DNA of 64,000 bases from Chrysoperla carnea (Eukaryota > Arthropoda > Insecta > Neuroptera > Chrysopidae), in assembly GCF_905475395.1 (NCBI RefSeq), contig NC_058340.1, forward strand, positions 63,404,181 to 63,468,180. The letters are read 5' to 3'. Each line of letters opens with the position of its first letter. The stretch's first letter is position 1. This document shows, piece after piece, positions 1-13,842 of this stretch. Under the pieces are notes generated by a model. The model was not told the DNA's origin and searched no databases. It was given only the letters and a program-made list of their open reading frames with translations. The translations under genes were made by a program, and so were the position numbers.

Positions 1-1
1 A

Positions 2-3000
2 ATATATCGACGATATCGAACATTAGACTCGTTACGCGATTCATTTCTTTCGGTGTCTACATCCAAACGGTTTCAGCTAATTAAAAATGGTTTTACAAAT
101 AAATTAAAAACTTCCACAACAAGTATTGAAAAAGTGACAGGCACTTCGCTTAAAAATGGGTTTGTACGTATTTTACAAGGGTGGAAAGCTGAAACGGTGG
201 ATGAAAGCGTAGAAGATACGTTGCAAACTCAAAAAGCACAACATATAACAACAGTAACCGAAGAAACACAGGCTGAATTACCAAATGAACGTCGACATTC
301 ACGTGAAGATGGTTCTGACTCATCGAAGGATAGTAGTTTACAAAGTGATACGAGTGTAGATAGTGAAGATAGCTTTGCATCTGTGATATTTGTACCAAAA
401 CAAGATTCACAAGAAATAACATCACCAACCCCATTATCACCAGCGAATCAACCAACATCACCTCGTTTTAAATCATCTTCTGGTCCAACATCACCCCGAA
501 TCAAACAATCATCATGTCCTACATCGCCAAGACTTAAACAAATGCCGCTCTCAGTTTATCCATTATTAAAACAACCGACATCACCGAAAACCGCACAACT
601 AAAACAAGTACCTTCTGGAGGTAAAGTTCTAATATATTCTCAAAGCACACCTTGTACTAAACCACCACAAGTGAGTAATAACTCCTCCACGAATGGTAAT
701 AAAACGAACAATACCGTTGTTGAAGAACCCAAAAATCCAGTATCACCTCCTAGTACAACACAATCGGCACAAATATCACCTACTTCCAATATTGTAAATA
801 CTGAACCAATAGTTGAATCATCACCAAAAGTAGTTGAATCATCACCACCAAAAGACCCAAATCCATTATTAAGTTCAATAAATTCCACAGAGTGTAGTAC
901 AAATGAAAAAACAATACCAGTGATACCAATAACAAAACTATCTGATCTTTCAGACCAAAAAACAACTAGTGCTTTAGAAAAGTATAGATCATTAGCTGAA
1001 AAATATAAATTACAACAGATACCTGCATTTCGTTCATTTTCAAAACCATTTGCAATCGATAAAACACGAACAGATCGTTTACAGCAAATACGCGATTTAT
1101 TAAATCAACGGCCTAATTTTGGTAAACGTGCACAAACAACACACTCACAACGTACTTCCTCTACGCCAACATTTCCAATGGTAAGACGAAGTTCGGTTCA
1201 AATATCTGGAAAAACTGAACCGGTTGCAAAATCTTTACCGCGTTTATTATCATTGGAATTGTTTAATCCGGAAACGGATGATATGGATAGTGATTCAAGT
1301 GGTATGTCATCGCCTGACTCAGTGGATAGTGTCATCAGTGTCGAAGTATCAGGTAAGACAATCTTAATTTTTATTTTATCTTATTTCCAAATACATACCA
1401 CTTCTTGTCGGATACATAAAATTATACAATTTTTCAAAATAGTTTTTGTTTTCTCTGCGTCGAATAGCAGTTCCACACTAATTAGTTCATTGTTGTACTT
1501 AATTACTTCTATCTCTTTTTTACTCAACGTTATTAAAGCAGTTATATTACCCGCTGTGTAGTGTTTATGAACTCATGCCTGCATATCGGTACCCGCTAGG
1601 CGGTAATATAAGCACCTGTGCATTTTTTAAATTAGTTATTACTTAATTTAAGAATGGCTTTCGTAAATTTTTCATCTTATACTTATGGTAAATGATGCAG
1701 TTCATTTCCGATAAGGAACCTCCATATTCAACACGCGCTCAAAGACATGAATATAAGCTTAAATGCTGCTGGTTTACAATAAAACATATTTTAATACATA
1801 TTTCATTGTGTTTCACAGAATCACAATCAAAAAGTTCAGAAAATAATCGTACTAAAGACGAAGAGAAGAAATCCAAAGAACCATCACCAGAAAAACGTTT
1901 TGAAAAGTCTACAGTCTCAACAATAATCGAAGAAGTTGCCTCAAATTCAGAGAGTGAACAAGAAAGCACAAAATCAGATAACGCTGCAGAAACTTTACCA
2001 AAATCAATGAGTTTATTTGAAGCTGCTGCAAATGTTGCCAGTTCGCTGGATGATGCTGTTGGTGCTGTTATACAATCAAGTCCACGTTCCAAACATAAAG
2101 AGTATGAAAAAATTGAGCAATCAAAAATATTAGAAGTTGTCACATTAGATAAGGATTTCGATAACGATTTCTTTGGTGAAAACTTTAATAACACGATGCT
2201 AAAACGCAATAATAAACCTGATGAAGTAGATGTTGATGCAGAAAACAAGACTGAAAGTACACAATTTCCTTTTGATAATATACAAATTGTAGATGACATA
2301 GCAAAAGACAGTTCCACGTACAATAATTGGAGTAATAATTGTTTACAACATTTAGCTGAATTTGCTGAGAAAATAAGTGAAGGTGTTTTACGACAAATTG
2401 ACGAGTACCAAGAAGAGAATAAAAAATATCAACAGAAAAATCTTGAACAAACATCATCAACAGCAGATATTGAAACAAAATTGGATGCTTTCAACGATCC
2501 ATATATTCATAAATTAAATGAAGAGATAAAAGACTTAACGAAACTTTCTGCTGAGCTAACAAAAGAACGTAACATGTATTTAACAAAATTAAATAATGAT
2601 AATTACCAAATTAGTGATAATTTCAATAACTTATGTGATAGTAGTGACAGTGATTTAACCAAACATTTAGAAAACAAAGATGAAACAAAAGTAGATGTAA
2701 ATAGTAGTATTATCATACCTGAACAGGGTTCACAAGAACAGCAACAAATAATCAATAAAAATAATAATAATTCAAGTGATAGTTTATCATTAGGTAATAC
2801 AAAAATAGCTCAATTATTAACTGGTTTATCACAGGAATCAAGTGATACAGGTGATATATCTGAACGTACTGGCAGTTCAGAATGGAGTTATAGTCGAGCA
2901 GAAACAAATTCCGTTGGTATTACAACAACAACATGTTCAGTGGGTGGTAGTACTGCAAGTTTAAATTCATGTAAAGATTGGACAAAATCACATCGTCGTT

Positions 3001-3338
3001 TAACCGATCGTCGATCAACATCCGAAGATATACCGGAAGTAAAACGTGCACCATTAGTACGTCAACATGCTTCGTTTCAAGAGCCCTTAAATTTAGAAAC
3101 AAATAATACACAACCGGAATCTTTAAATATCTCTTTAAGTGACACATCTCAGGAATCATTACCGTCAGATTCCGCTGGTGGTGCAATTACTTATCATAGA
3201 TATTATCATGTGTTTCGTGAAGGTGAATTAGATCAATTGATTGAACGTTATGTAGAAAATTTACATATTATATCATCGTATTATGATCATGCTAGTTGGT
3301 GTGTTGTTGCTGAAAAAGTACAAGTTTGGACCATCTGA
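2..3338 (+). CDS. TRMT9B: TRMT9B/ALKBH8-like tRNA methyltransferase homologue, last two exons (5' partial)
   Basis: Two exons: 2-1352 (open to the window edge, so the start lies upstream) and 1819-3338 (stop TGA). The intron 1353-1818 starts gtaag and ends ttcacag; it leaves one base (G) that joins AA to give Glu, and the frame is kept. About 956 residues are visible. The last ~45 carry the conserved block RYYHVFREGEL...SYYDHASWCVV, which matches the C-terminal end of the Trm9/ALKBH8/TRMT9B methyltransferase fold. The SAM-binding half must lie upstream. Everything before the block is Ser/Thr/Asn-rich and probably disordered. It has four PTSP[R/K] repeats (nt 448-590), two ESSP motifs and a short predicted coiled coil (nt ~2390-2610). 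TRMT9B proteins are Trm9-like and implicated in tRNA wobble-uridine modification or signalling. The insertion is much longer than in the ~450-residue vertebrate protein. ALKBH8 is the alternative, but no AlkB domain is visible here. Confidence 0.75.
1353..1818 (+). other. intron of the TRMT9B-like gene
   Basis: 466-base phase-1 intron with donor AG|gtaag and a pyrimidine-rich acceptor ttcacag. The open frames that run into it from both sides end at stops inside it and are read-through artefacts. Confidence 0.75.
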
Positions 3339-5459
3339 CCACTTGGACATCAAAAATACGTTATTGTTATTGTAGATATATTTATTCCGTTTGTGGGGCC
3401 ACAATATTCTATTAAACATAAATTGTATCATTCGAGTGGTTCTCTTTTTACTTATTTTTAAATATTTGTAATTTATATAATATATTAATTGTGTGAATTC
3501 CTTAATATAAAGAGAAATTCGTACAGTATTGAAGATGAATTCGTCTCTAATTTAAGGAATTTCGGGATATTTAAACAGATTTATTATTACATCCATCTCA
3601 AACGTTGGATTGAAAAAGTAAATTAAATAATATAAAAATATTTAGCCTTGAAATGAAGTGTAAGGCATCAAAAAATATTCGCCACCGAGCCCAATTTTTG
3701 GTAACGGGCTTAATCTGAGACAAGTTCTTTCTATTATTCTATTTTCTTCGACACTTCGCTTGCAGGTGTACTTTAATCGTCTCTTCATCTCGAGTTCTAT
3801 TAAAGTATATCCCTTGCAATGCACTTTTTGTTGCGACAATTTGTGTAAATCTTCTTTTGAAGTAAGTTAGGCTGGAAGTATGCTACTGAGTACAGTGAAA
3901 GTAGTATTGAAGACTTATTTCCTCACTCGAATTGAATTTCTTCAAGATGATACAGCTATATCTTCTTAAAAAATAAAATTCGTTGACAATAAATCACAAA
4001 CATATTTGAAAAAATCACATAATCTAAATTCTCTAAATTACTGAAAATCACTAAATTCTCAAAATTAGAGACAAATATTCAATATTCTTCGAATTATCTT
4101 TTATTTTGTGGCTGCTCAATTTTTATTATATATTTTGACGTAAACATTTGATATCAAATGGTGGCTATATTAATTAATTAAATTATATAATTGATCTCAA
4201 AATATTAAGTTGTATAAAAAATAATAATTTAATAACAATTTTTTTATGTTGAAAAATAATTAAAATGTATACCATGCAGAAATAATAAAGCTTTACCTAA
4301 CTCATTTGTAAATAAAACGATTTTTAGTGAATAAATAATTCATCATATTTAATTTTTCATTGAAATGAAATGTTTCTCGTTTTCTTTTTTAATAATGTAT
4401 GTTACAAAGTTGAAAGAGCTTTTGTAATAATAATTCTTTAAAAAAATAATTCAACGAACAAATTTAAAGAAATTTGTCATATGTTCCGTCTAAATTAAAA
4501 AAAGTTTTAACATGCGCGTGATTAAGGATTATTAAAGAAATGATTTTTATTTGAATTTAAAAAAATGGAACTTAAAAAGATAAAATAAATTAGTAAAACT
4601 TTTCAAAAAATAAAAAATCTTACAAAATATTGATATTATATACACTAAAAATAACCTGCAAATATTTGTAACTTTTCTTTTTCTTTTTGATCTGGTAATG
4701 TCAATCGTCCATTAAATAAAAAAGACTTTACTAAATCAAATAAATTTTTCAAAATGTTAAGTGAAAACTATTACTAAATAATTATATTTTAAATATTATT
4801 CACCTGTTATTAGATCAATTGATTTAAGCTATTTCTTTTTTATACCGTGTCAGCAGTACTTTCAGTATAAAAGCCAACAAAACTTAAATATTTTTAAAGT
4901 CAGGTTAGGAATGACATTTAAAAAGCTGGAATACATGGAAATAAAAGAAGAATTCATATTTGACAATGCAGGTTTAAAATTTTTATTTTAAAAAAAATAT
5001 ATTTTCAAAGAAATATTTTCTATCACTAATAATTTTTTCTATTTCGAGTTTATATCTTGTCTCATTCCACATTCTATATAATCTAATGCTTATCTATTAA
5101 TAATCGTCTTATAAAATATTTTAAAAGGAATTGAATAATTTCAAAACAAAAAAGACAAAATATAAATTCATAAAAAAAATATATTTTCGATTATTTATTA
5201 TTTTAAATATTTATAATGAAAATAAAATTTGGCAGTAATATATTTTTATATGTTATCTGTAAATAAAATAATTAAACCTTATATATATACCTAAAAAAAA
5301 AAGAAAAAGTCTGCCAAAACCAAAAAATATGAGTATTAATTTTTAAAAGAAAATACGAAATATAAAAAAACTTTTGAAATAATTTATCATAAATAATATA
5401 CATTTATTAATATAATATATAAACTTAGAAATTGTCCAAATATTATATTATTGTTTGCA
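3339..5459. other. 3' UTR of the TRMT9B-like gene, then AT-rich intergenic DNA
   Basis: No coding exon is recognised. Possible polyadenylation signals AATAAA follow at about 3972 and 4284. The rest is A/T-rich with simple runs. A 65-codon minus-strand frame at 3642-3839 has no recognisable motif. Confidence 0.4.
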
Positions 5460-5461
5460 TA

Positions 5462-5935
5462 CACTGTGTTTCAAGAAAAATTTCCTGTAATCAAAATCAG
5501 GTAAATGTTTTTCTCCCTCGAAAATTTGATTCATGTTGCCATACTATTAAAAATCATTCACTGAGCAATGTCCGTTGAAAGTAACAAATTCATGTTTTAA
5601 AGTTATAACACTAATGGTAGCTTCTATATTATCAAAAATATCTTAGAATCACGGTCTTATAATCTTAGAGCCCAGAGAGAATGCGAGACGTCGAAAAAAT
5701 TAGAACCAAAGTTAATTTTGATGGTGACTCATGGTTCAAATCGAGATTTGAACAGAGATTTTCATCAAATTGAAGTCGGATTCCAATTTTTTCGGATTAA
5801 AATCCTAATTTTACTGAATCATTATTATAAGACTGTTCTTAGAATGCACGTTTTGAGGTTATATTTCAATGTCAGCTTTGTGACGTTTGTGTCTTTTAAA
5901 TCAACAGATTAACTGCATCCCCTTGAAACACTATG
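5462..5935. mobile_element. TA-flanked MITE candidate (Tc1/mariner-like)
   Basis: Terminal inverted repeats of about 14 bp, CACTGTGTTTCAAG at the left and CTTGAAACACTATG at the right (12 of 14 match), each flanked by the dinucleotide TA. About 474 bp, with no transposase. A 64-codon frame inside (5718-5912) is not recognisable. The short imperfect termini keep confidence moderate. Confidence 0.45.
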
Positions 5936-5937
5936 TA

Positions 5938-8900
5938 CACAGAGTTAAACACATCGAACTTGATTAAAAAAAAAACAAAAATAATTTAGAATATTCTTTT
6001 TTAATTTTTTCAATTCTGTGAATTGTGTTGACGACTTATTTCGTATTGAAAACATGTAAATACAAAATATTAAAATGGACAAGAAGTTGTTATGGGGAAA
6101 AATACCAAATAATTTTTTATTTTAACATTTTTTTACATAAATATAAAAATATTTCCAAAAAAAATAAGTTAGACATTTACTGAAGTATTCTCAACTAATA
6201 AGCATAGGACTTAGTCATTTTAGAGGTGTCGTGTCATTCCGAAAATTCTAATTTTTTTCAACGGGGTTTAGCTAGTAGACACATAGGTCAATCGCTCAAT
6301 TTACTTAGTGATTTATAAATTAGTGATGAGTGAAATTTGTACAAATGAGTATAGAACATAACGTGTTTATTCACAAGATTCCCCATTCAACTTTAAATTG
6401 TTTTAAAAGGGCCTTACCAAAACACAACTCTTTTTTTAAAATAAAACAAAAGTTTCCCTTTCGTCTGTAGATGTTTTAGCTACAAAAAAAAATACAAAAT
6501 ATAATATGTAAGTGTTCGAATAATTTTTGTACAACTGAAACTCTAGTTTGAAACGGGATTGTTACTAAACAAACAATAAACCTGTTACTAAAATGTTCGT
6601 TTCCGTAATTATAATTTTCTATAGTTAAAAAAATTACAAATGTACCTAGAGTTCCTAGGTAACAATTTTGACAATCCTAAAAATTTATTCTGTTCTCACT
6701 TCAATTTCATTTTAGTCTAATAATGGTTATTTACCTTTCTGCATGGTAGAAAGTTTTATTTGATCTCAGGAGTCAAGTGGACAGATCGTTTTTGTTTGGC
6801 AGGATCCTTGGTAGAACATCAATGCCAAACGTCCCTTTACTAACAACATTCTGGACTTTGATCTTTACAACTTGCCCAAATGGGATGGTAGTAACTGCTT
6901 ACTCAGTCGAAAGTAGTTATACCTAACGCCACAAAGCATTGAAGACACGCCATTGATTCAATATGACATTATGACGTCATACTTCTATCAACATAACCCT
7001 AAATCTTTCTTATTTAATCTGTTATTCATAATAGAAAGTCTTTAATTTTTGAAGATTGTATGAAACTATTGCATTTTCATAACTTATTTAATTTAAAGTA
7101 AAGGAATGAAGACAATAATTACGGAAATCACTTAATAAATTCTGTTTATAAGAAATTACACAATTGTAAAAATGCTATTTAATATTTAAAACAATTGTAT
7201 GAAAATAAAAAAAAAAAAGATCGTCGCAGAAAATATACACTTAATTAAAACTGTGCTAAATTCACGATAAACGATTTGTGAGTATATTTTGTATTTGAAA
7301 CCGTCAAAATACAAAATATACAATCGTCTATATTCAAAAAATAAAACTCAGGATTGTTAAGTTTGTACTATCTGTAGCGAATTAGATAAACCAAAAATAA
7401 AATATCATAGTAAAAAAAATATTTACAATCTTACTGTAATACTATGGTACTGTAAAGAAAAAAAAAGTATTTTTCAGAGACACTGGTGAAATTTAAGCTT
7501 ATTATAATATATTGAAGAAAAAAAATACGTAATATATATTAAATAAATGCCCAATTAGATTTTTTATACAATAAATAATGTACTACTATGTAAAAAGAAA
7601 TTTTGTCATTATTTAATTATTATTATTTAATCAATTAGAGCAGCAAAAACTTGCAAAACAAAAAATTACCTGAACAATTTTTGAAAAGGATATATTTTTT
7701 GTAAAAATGTAATAAAAACGTAAAAAATTAACCTCTTTGTTTTAGAATTGTCATCACAAGTTTTTAGAAGTACCGTGTTTCTGATCTAAGATGGTAATTT
7801 TCTTTACAAATGTCTTAATTTTTTACATATTTCTACCTTTCTACAAAAGAATTTCTCTGAAATATAGTCCAAATAATTTTTGGTTTTTGTGAGTTTTGAC
7901 TGCTCTAAAAACAGACGGTTGTGCTTATAAAATTTCATATCATTATTAAAAAAAAAAATTATATATATATTAATAAAAAAACTAACGAAAACTAAATTTT
8001 ACCAGTTCACAATTTTTAACAAAAAAAAAATTTAAATGAAGCTTTACTTAGATGTCAGTGAAAAAAAAAGATAATATTAATTACTTATAATATATTATCA
8101 CAACTTTGTCAAAAATAATTAATAATAAAAATTTTAAATATTTTTAATTAAATATTATTAAAAAAAACTTAATATAAGAAAATACTACTGTTGGCTGCAT
8201 CTTCATATTTTCTTATTTTTAATACCTACTTAATTTCAATGATTTAAACTTTTGTTTGAAAATATATCTTCCATATCGATATTAGTCGTTCGTCGTTAAG
8301 ATTTGTTTTAGATCGAAGGAAAAACATAGACAATTAAATTTAAGTAACTAAAATTAATTATTTTGTTAACTCGATAATACAAAATTTATAACTTTAACAA
8401 GTAAATTCTTAGAATTCGACCGAGATGGGTAAAATATGTTTGTAAAATTTCTACTATCATCTGTAATGGTCAGAGAATATATCGGTAAAATACTGATATA
8501 GTCTCTGGTAATGGTTGTCAAATATATGTGCACAGATCATGATAAGGTGACAGTCTATTTGCAAGCAGCATTAACATCACTGTCAATCTATTTTTTTTTT
8601 AATAAGTCTGTGATTTAGGTAAAATGAAGATGTATATTTATCATTTATAGTAAATATCTCTTATCGGGTATCTCAATATTGCAAGGTTAGATAAATAACA
8701 ATGGCATACGAAAATCGGTTTCTATGAAATACTCATTTTTTCTACGAAATACCTTATTATCCCATTTCTGATCACCATCGAATGTAAAAAAAAGCCTGTA
8801 TCAAAGGTAGACGTTTTAAACTACTCTTCTAAGTTTATTTAGAAATTGTAAGGTATAAAAAAATTTCAAAAAATAAAAATTTTATTTACGACAATCAGGA

Positions 8901-11589
8901 ATATAATAAATCAAAAATCATATCTTCAGTGAAATTTTATAAAAAAAAAATATTTATTTTATTTACAAGTTTAATAAAAAAAATATATAAATAAAAATTT
9001 ATAAAAAATATAGATATTTTAATTACATTGAAATATATTAATTTAAAATTTTTACCAAAAATGTTTCGGGAAGGTGGAAGAATATTTTCTATTTAATAAA
9101 TCTAATATTTTGTTAAATTCGAAACATTATTAAAAAATATGTATTAATCAAAATATAAATAAACGGAATTTATTTTTTTTCCTTCTGGAAATTAGTTTTT
9201 GCAAGATTAAAGTTGCAATACATTTTTTTTTTTAATTTGGTTTAAACAAGTTAAATGCATTTAATAAATATATTGGTTCGATTAATATTCGATTTTCTCA
9301 CTTTTAAATAATAATTCAAACAAAGTTATAAAAGAATAAAATTGTGGAACAAAAATTTGTCAAAAATAGCAAGATCATTATTTTTTCATAATAATTTTTA
9401 AGTTGCATGTCCGAAGAAGCATCGTGTGACATCTATAAGTAATGACATCTATGATTTGCTAAAGTTGTTACACTTTGTTTTGTTTTAAATGCACTTATTA
9501 ACTGCGTGTAAATTAATAATTTATTATTAAATGCATTTGAAAATTATTATCCAAAATAATTTTATTTTGCAAAGACTTAAAAAATAATTCATTTGTGTAA
9601 GAATGCAGTCAATGATGTTACAGACAAATAATTAAATATAAAAAAATACAATTTTTAGTACATTATAGTAAAAAAAAGAGTTTTTATTTAAATATCTACT
9701 TCAAAAGAAAAATAAATAAATAATAATAATAAAATTGATTTGAAAAAAAAAAATGGTTTTCATAATTTTTTTTAATTTGAAACTGTCATTCAAACACAAC
9801 TTTGTGCCTCTCTTGATTCGGTAACTCAAGACCTTTTTGATATATATAATAATAAAAAAAATAAATAAATAAATAAAAATAATTTTATTATAAATAAAAT
9901 TAACTCACTGGGAAAATAAAGAATATTTATTAAAAGTTATTATTTTGAAGAAAAAAAAAATTTAGTAGACGAATTCAAAGTAAATAAAAAATATAAAAAT
10001 GCCAGATAATTTTATATTTAATACAAATATTCGATGAATCATAAAATTATTGGATTTTGATTTGCTTTTTTGTGATTTAATCGGAGAGTTTGAAAAACTT
10101 CCAAAAATAGACAGAATAATTTGGACCCAATAGTAAAGAAAAACTAGTTACTTTGACTAAGAGACAATTTATTTGCCAAGAAATTTATTTGAAATCTATC
10201 CATGGCATCGCGCTTTACATGTAATCCCTCATCGCGAGACCATAACGATAAATAAATTTGAAAGTTTTTATACTTCACATAAACTTGGTTTAAAGAAAAT
10301 AATTTCAAATATGGCGACCAATTCACACAATATTTGTATTAAATATACAATAATCGTCTTCCTAATTCGAAACATAATTATGAAATTTTAAAAAAATTGT
10401 AAGAAATTAAAAAAAAAAAAAGATAAAAAATGTTGTGTTCAGCATATATAAATATATTATATATATTTACAATAAAAAAATTGATGTTTGTTTAATTTAT
10501 AACAAAATTATTATTTATTAATAATGTTGCCAAAAAAAAAAAAAAAAGTTAAATATAAAAATTATTTTAAGATTTAAAAAAACTTGTATTATTAAAATTG
10601 AGAATAATTTCGAAGTAAAATAAAAAAATGCATAGAATTATCAAAGAATTTTTTATAAATGTCTTCCTTCCTACTTGTTTCTAATTATTTATTATTTTAT
10701 ATTTTAATCTGACTTAACCTAAGTAAGTATTATTTTGTACTATAAAAAGATAAAGTCTTCTGAGAGTATTTCATTGGTTAAAAATCCAACATGGCGGTTT
10801 TGAGAAGTAAATTTGATTGGTTACTCAGATTTGCTAAGGTAATTCAAAACTGTTTACTTTCCATGCATTTTACCATGATTTGAAAATCTATATACGTGCT
10901 GCTCTCTATAAGTATTTACTATAATTAAATTATAAAAAGTGTCTTCCATATCTCCCTACCATGATTTTTGTAATAATATTGCCTAAACCTTTTAATAAAT
11001 GGAAATTATTTTGTTTATATTAAATTTTTACGAAAAGTAAAAGTAGTTTTTTAACATATTCATTGAAAGTACACTGTATATCAACCAAAATGAAATGAGT
11101 AACCGAAATCTGACTGAATTGTCCCATATTTGAGTCTCATTGAAAAAAAATTAGGAATAATACATATAACTACTAGCTTCATTAATTCATCTTAAGATCA
11201 CAATATCCGTCCATAATCTTTATATGAACTTTATTAGGAGACAGAAAATAAATATTCTGAAGACGTCTTATTTGAATGTTAGGTTATCACTCAAGGAAGT
11301 AATTTAGTTGAACTACAATACAACTGGAGTTATCTTAGGTTTTTTAATCTAGCACTTTCGAAGAAGCTATTTCACAAAAGGTGGGGGAAATATAGGACAC
11401 ATTACAGAATAAATAGGCTTTTTCGGAATAAAACTCTAAAAAATCGAACATTATACAAAAATGTAAAAAATACAAAATTTGAGTCAAGTTTATTTTGATA
11501 TAAAAAAAAATAAATTAATATACGCATACAAACATTTATATTCAGTTCAACATAATTTTTACCCGACTACTTCGGCGAATCTTCATTTA
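5938..11589. other. AT-rich intergenic DNA, no gene seen
   Basis: Low-complexity A/T-rich sequence with many A and T runs and simple repeats such as (AAAT)n near 9850-9880. A small perfect inverted repeat lies at about 7273-7313 (GTATATTTTGTATTTGA and its complement). A stretch near 6780-6980 is less biased and contains TGACGTCA, but no reading frame or family was recognised. Short open frames (10144-10391) look random. Confidence 0.4.
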
Positions 11590-13842
11590 TTAAATCATAC
11601 CAATGGCCATAAATTCCATTCGCCTCTTATAATATCTTCGTTCTAATTGTACTTGTAATTTATGAAATTCTTCTTCATGTTCTAAGCGTTTCTTTGCAAT
11701 CATATTCTCTAATTTCATTTTATGTTGATGAAATTCAATATCTAATTTTGATTTGGTTTCTAAACGTTCTAAATTTGCTTCTAATAAACGTTTTTTTAAT
11801 ATTAATATTTCATTTTCTAATGAAGTTTTTGTTTTATCTATTGGTTCCAACATGTTTATTGGAGTTATTAAATTGTCCATTGTCCTATGAGGTTGTTGTG
11901 CGATTGGTTCTTGAATAATTTTATGTAATGGTGGTAATTTCATGGAAAAATTTAACTCGTCTGGTAACAACATATCACTGTGAACAAAATTTAAAATTTA
12001 ATTCGTTGAGAGTTCTTTAAATAATAGTCTATAGAATCCTGTAACCCCGGGTAAAAAATGGAGTATATGAACACATAATCATTGAAGTCATAGGATACGC
12101 CGAAATAAGCATTTTTATGTGAGGAACATGTGGTTAGGGATGCGTCATTGTTCAGAAGCATCAGAAACATTGGCAAGTTTAGGATTTAATTGGTAACCAT
12201 AGTGGCGGATTTAAGGAACAGTAGCAGTTCGAAATCGAAAATTTAAATCCAAAAGAGCTAGCCTATTAATTTTTGCATTCAAATCAAAATATTTGCCTAT
12301 TTAGTTCGGATAACACGGAAATTTGGTATTTTATGTTTTATTTGTGAAATGGAGGAGATGATATCGTGTTCAAAATTCGTAAACGTATTGGTAAATGGAT
12401 TGGGGGGGGGGGTATGAGAATTCAACCTACTTCGTAAGTTCATTCGTTTCACCATTCAGCGCCTCTTGTATGTCTTGTGATTCATCTTCAGGTACGTCAA
12501 TATGATCAAAATGTCTTTAAAAAAACAAAATAAATTACAATTTTTGAGAAACCGTTTGTATTCGGGGAAAAATATACTCACTCTGATTCCGGATCCATAT
12601 CTTCTTGGGCCTCGATATCTAATATTTCTTCCTTAATTTTAGTATTATTTTCTTGGGGTGTACTAAAATGTTTTGAATAATTTATTATTTTTGGTATGAT
12701 CCAAACTGGGATAGTTATTTATTTACCTTGATTCCGTTTCAGTAGGATTTAATACACTTGAGAATAAATTAATAGTTGGGAATTGTGGTTTATTAACATT
12801 TTGTGGTTCCGTATTTGTATTTGGAGGTGGTAAACTAGTTTCTAATTGGGTCCAACTTGAATCTGATTCGAAATCAGAATCATTTTGTCTTTTTCGTTTC
12901 TAAAAAATTTACAAATATATTTTCTTAGATTAACATCGAATCGTATAAGAAGTTAGATTTCTTGCTGTTAAGGATGAAAACGATTTATTATGACGACGAT
13001 GCTTACTATATTGTAGGAATCTTTAATAGTGCAGTAGAACATTAAAATCGTAAAATTTCGTATGACATCGCTTACAAATGCCATATGAAACCTTTTATTT
13101 TGAATAGATTTACGGAGGTATCTTTAGAACTATACTCTAATTAATATCCAAAATCCAAAAATCATAAAAAGATAGTTTCAAAATTTTATATTTCCTGTAA
13201 TTCTCTGTCAATAATATTCCCTTATATACTTACATCTTGATTTTGCCGGTTTGTGGCCGGTATAAATATTGAAAAGGTTTATTTAAATGGTAAGACTATA
13301 GGGCAATCGTTTTTAAAAGCAATCCAGATAAATGATAAATAAAATAAAAAGGAATGAACCTTATTAGGATGTAAACTAGAATTCGAATCCGATAAATTAT
13401 TATCATCCTCATTACATTCATGCGGTATTAATTCCCATATTTCATAATCTATAATACTTGGCTCTTGTATTGAAGCGGGATCATCACAGTTCTCAACTTG
13501 TTGACGATATTTCATAATATTACGTTTTGCATATGCTTTTAATCGTCTCCATTGTTCTTTAATTCGAGCTGCATCTCTTGAATAACCATTATCACGTAAT
13601 TTATCCTCAATCATTTGCCATATCACTTTTTTCTTTTTATTCGTATCAGTATCAGGTCGTACATTTTCTAATATTGTAATATGTTTTTTCACATAATCAA
13701 CCAGTAATCGTTTTTCATTTTCATCCCAATTCACTGATCGGGTACGTTTATCACTATTCATCAAACTGCAAATATTTTTAATATAAAAATATAAATTTTT
13801 TTAATTAAAAAATATTTAAATTAATTCATTTACTTACTTCAT
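11590..13842 (-). CDS. Myb/SANT-like DNA-binding domain protein with C-terminal coiled coil
   Basis: Six exons on the minus strand: 13842-13838, 13765-13360, 12899-12727, 12662-12582, 12514-12431, 11977-11590. Every junction is GT-AG and the phases agree (2, 0, 2, 2, 2), giving 378 residues. The N-terminal ~90 residues form a Myb/SANT-like trihelix (Myb_DNA-bind_5 type), visible as NWDENEKRLLVDYVKKH and RIKEQWRRLKAYAKR, with the tryptophans of helices 1 and 3 in place. This family is the zeste/MSANTD type of insect transcription factors. The middle is acidic and Ser/Asn-rich and includes a basic KRKR patch (nuclear signal?). The last ~80 residues are Glu/Lys/Leu-rich with heptads, so probably a dimerising coiled coil. 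The first coding exon holds only ATGAA; an alternative ATG is at 13761. The exact orthologue is unknown. Confidence 0.8.

Noticed and set aside
3642-3839. 65-codon minus-strand frame in the TRMT9B 3' region
   Set aside because: No motif; overlaps the likely 3' UTR.
12191-12215. hAT-like terminus AGTGGCGGATTTA in an intron of the Myb/SANT gene
   Set aside because: No matching opposite end or 8-bp duplication found.
13230-13320. Extra exon between the first large and second exons of the Myb/SANT gene
   Set aside because: It has plausible splice ends but leaves phase 2, which puts the next exon out of frame with an early stop.
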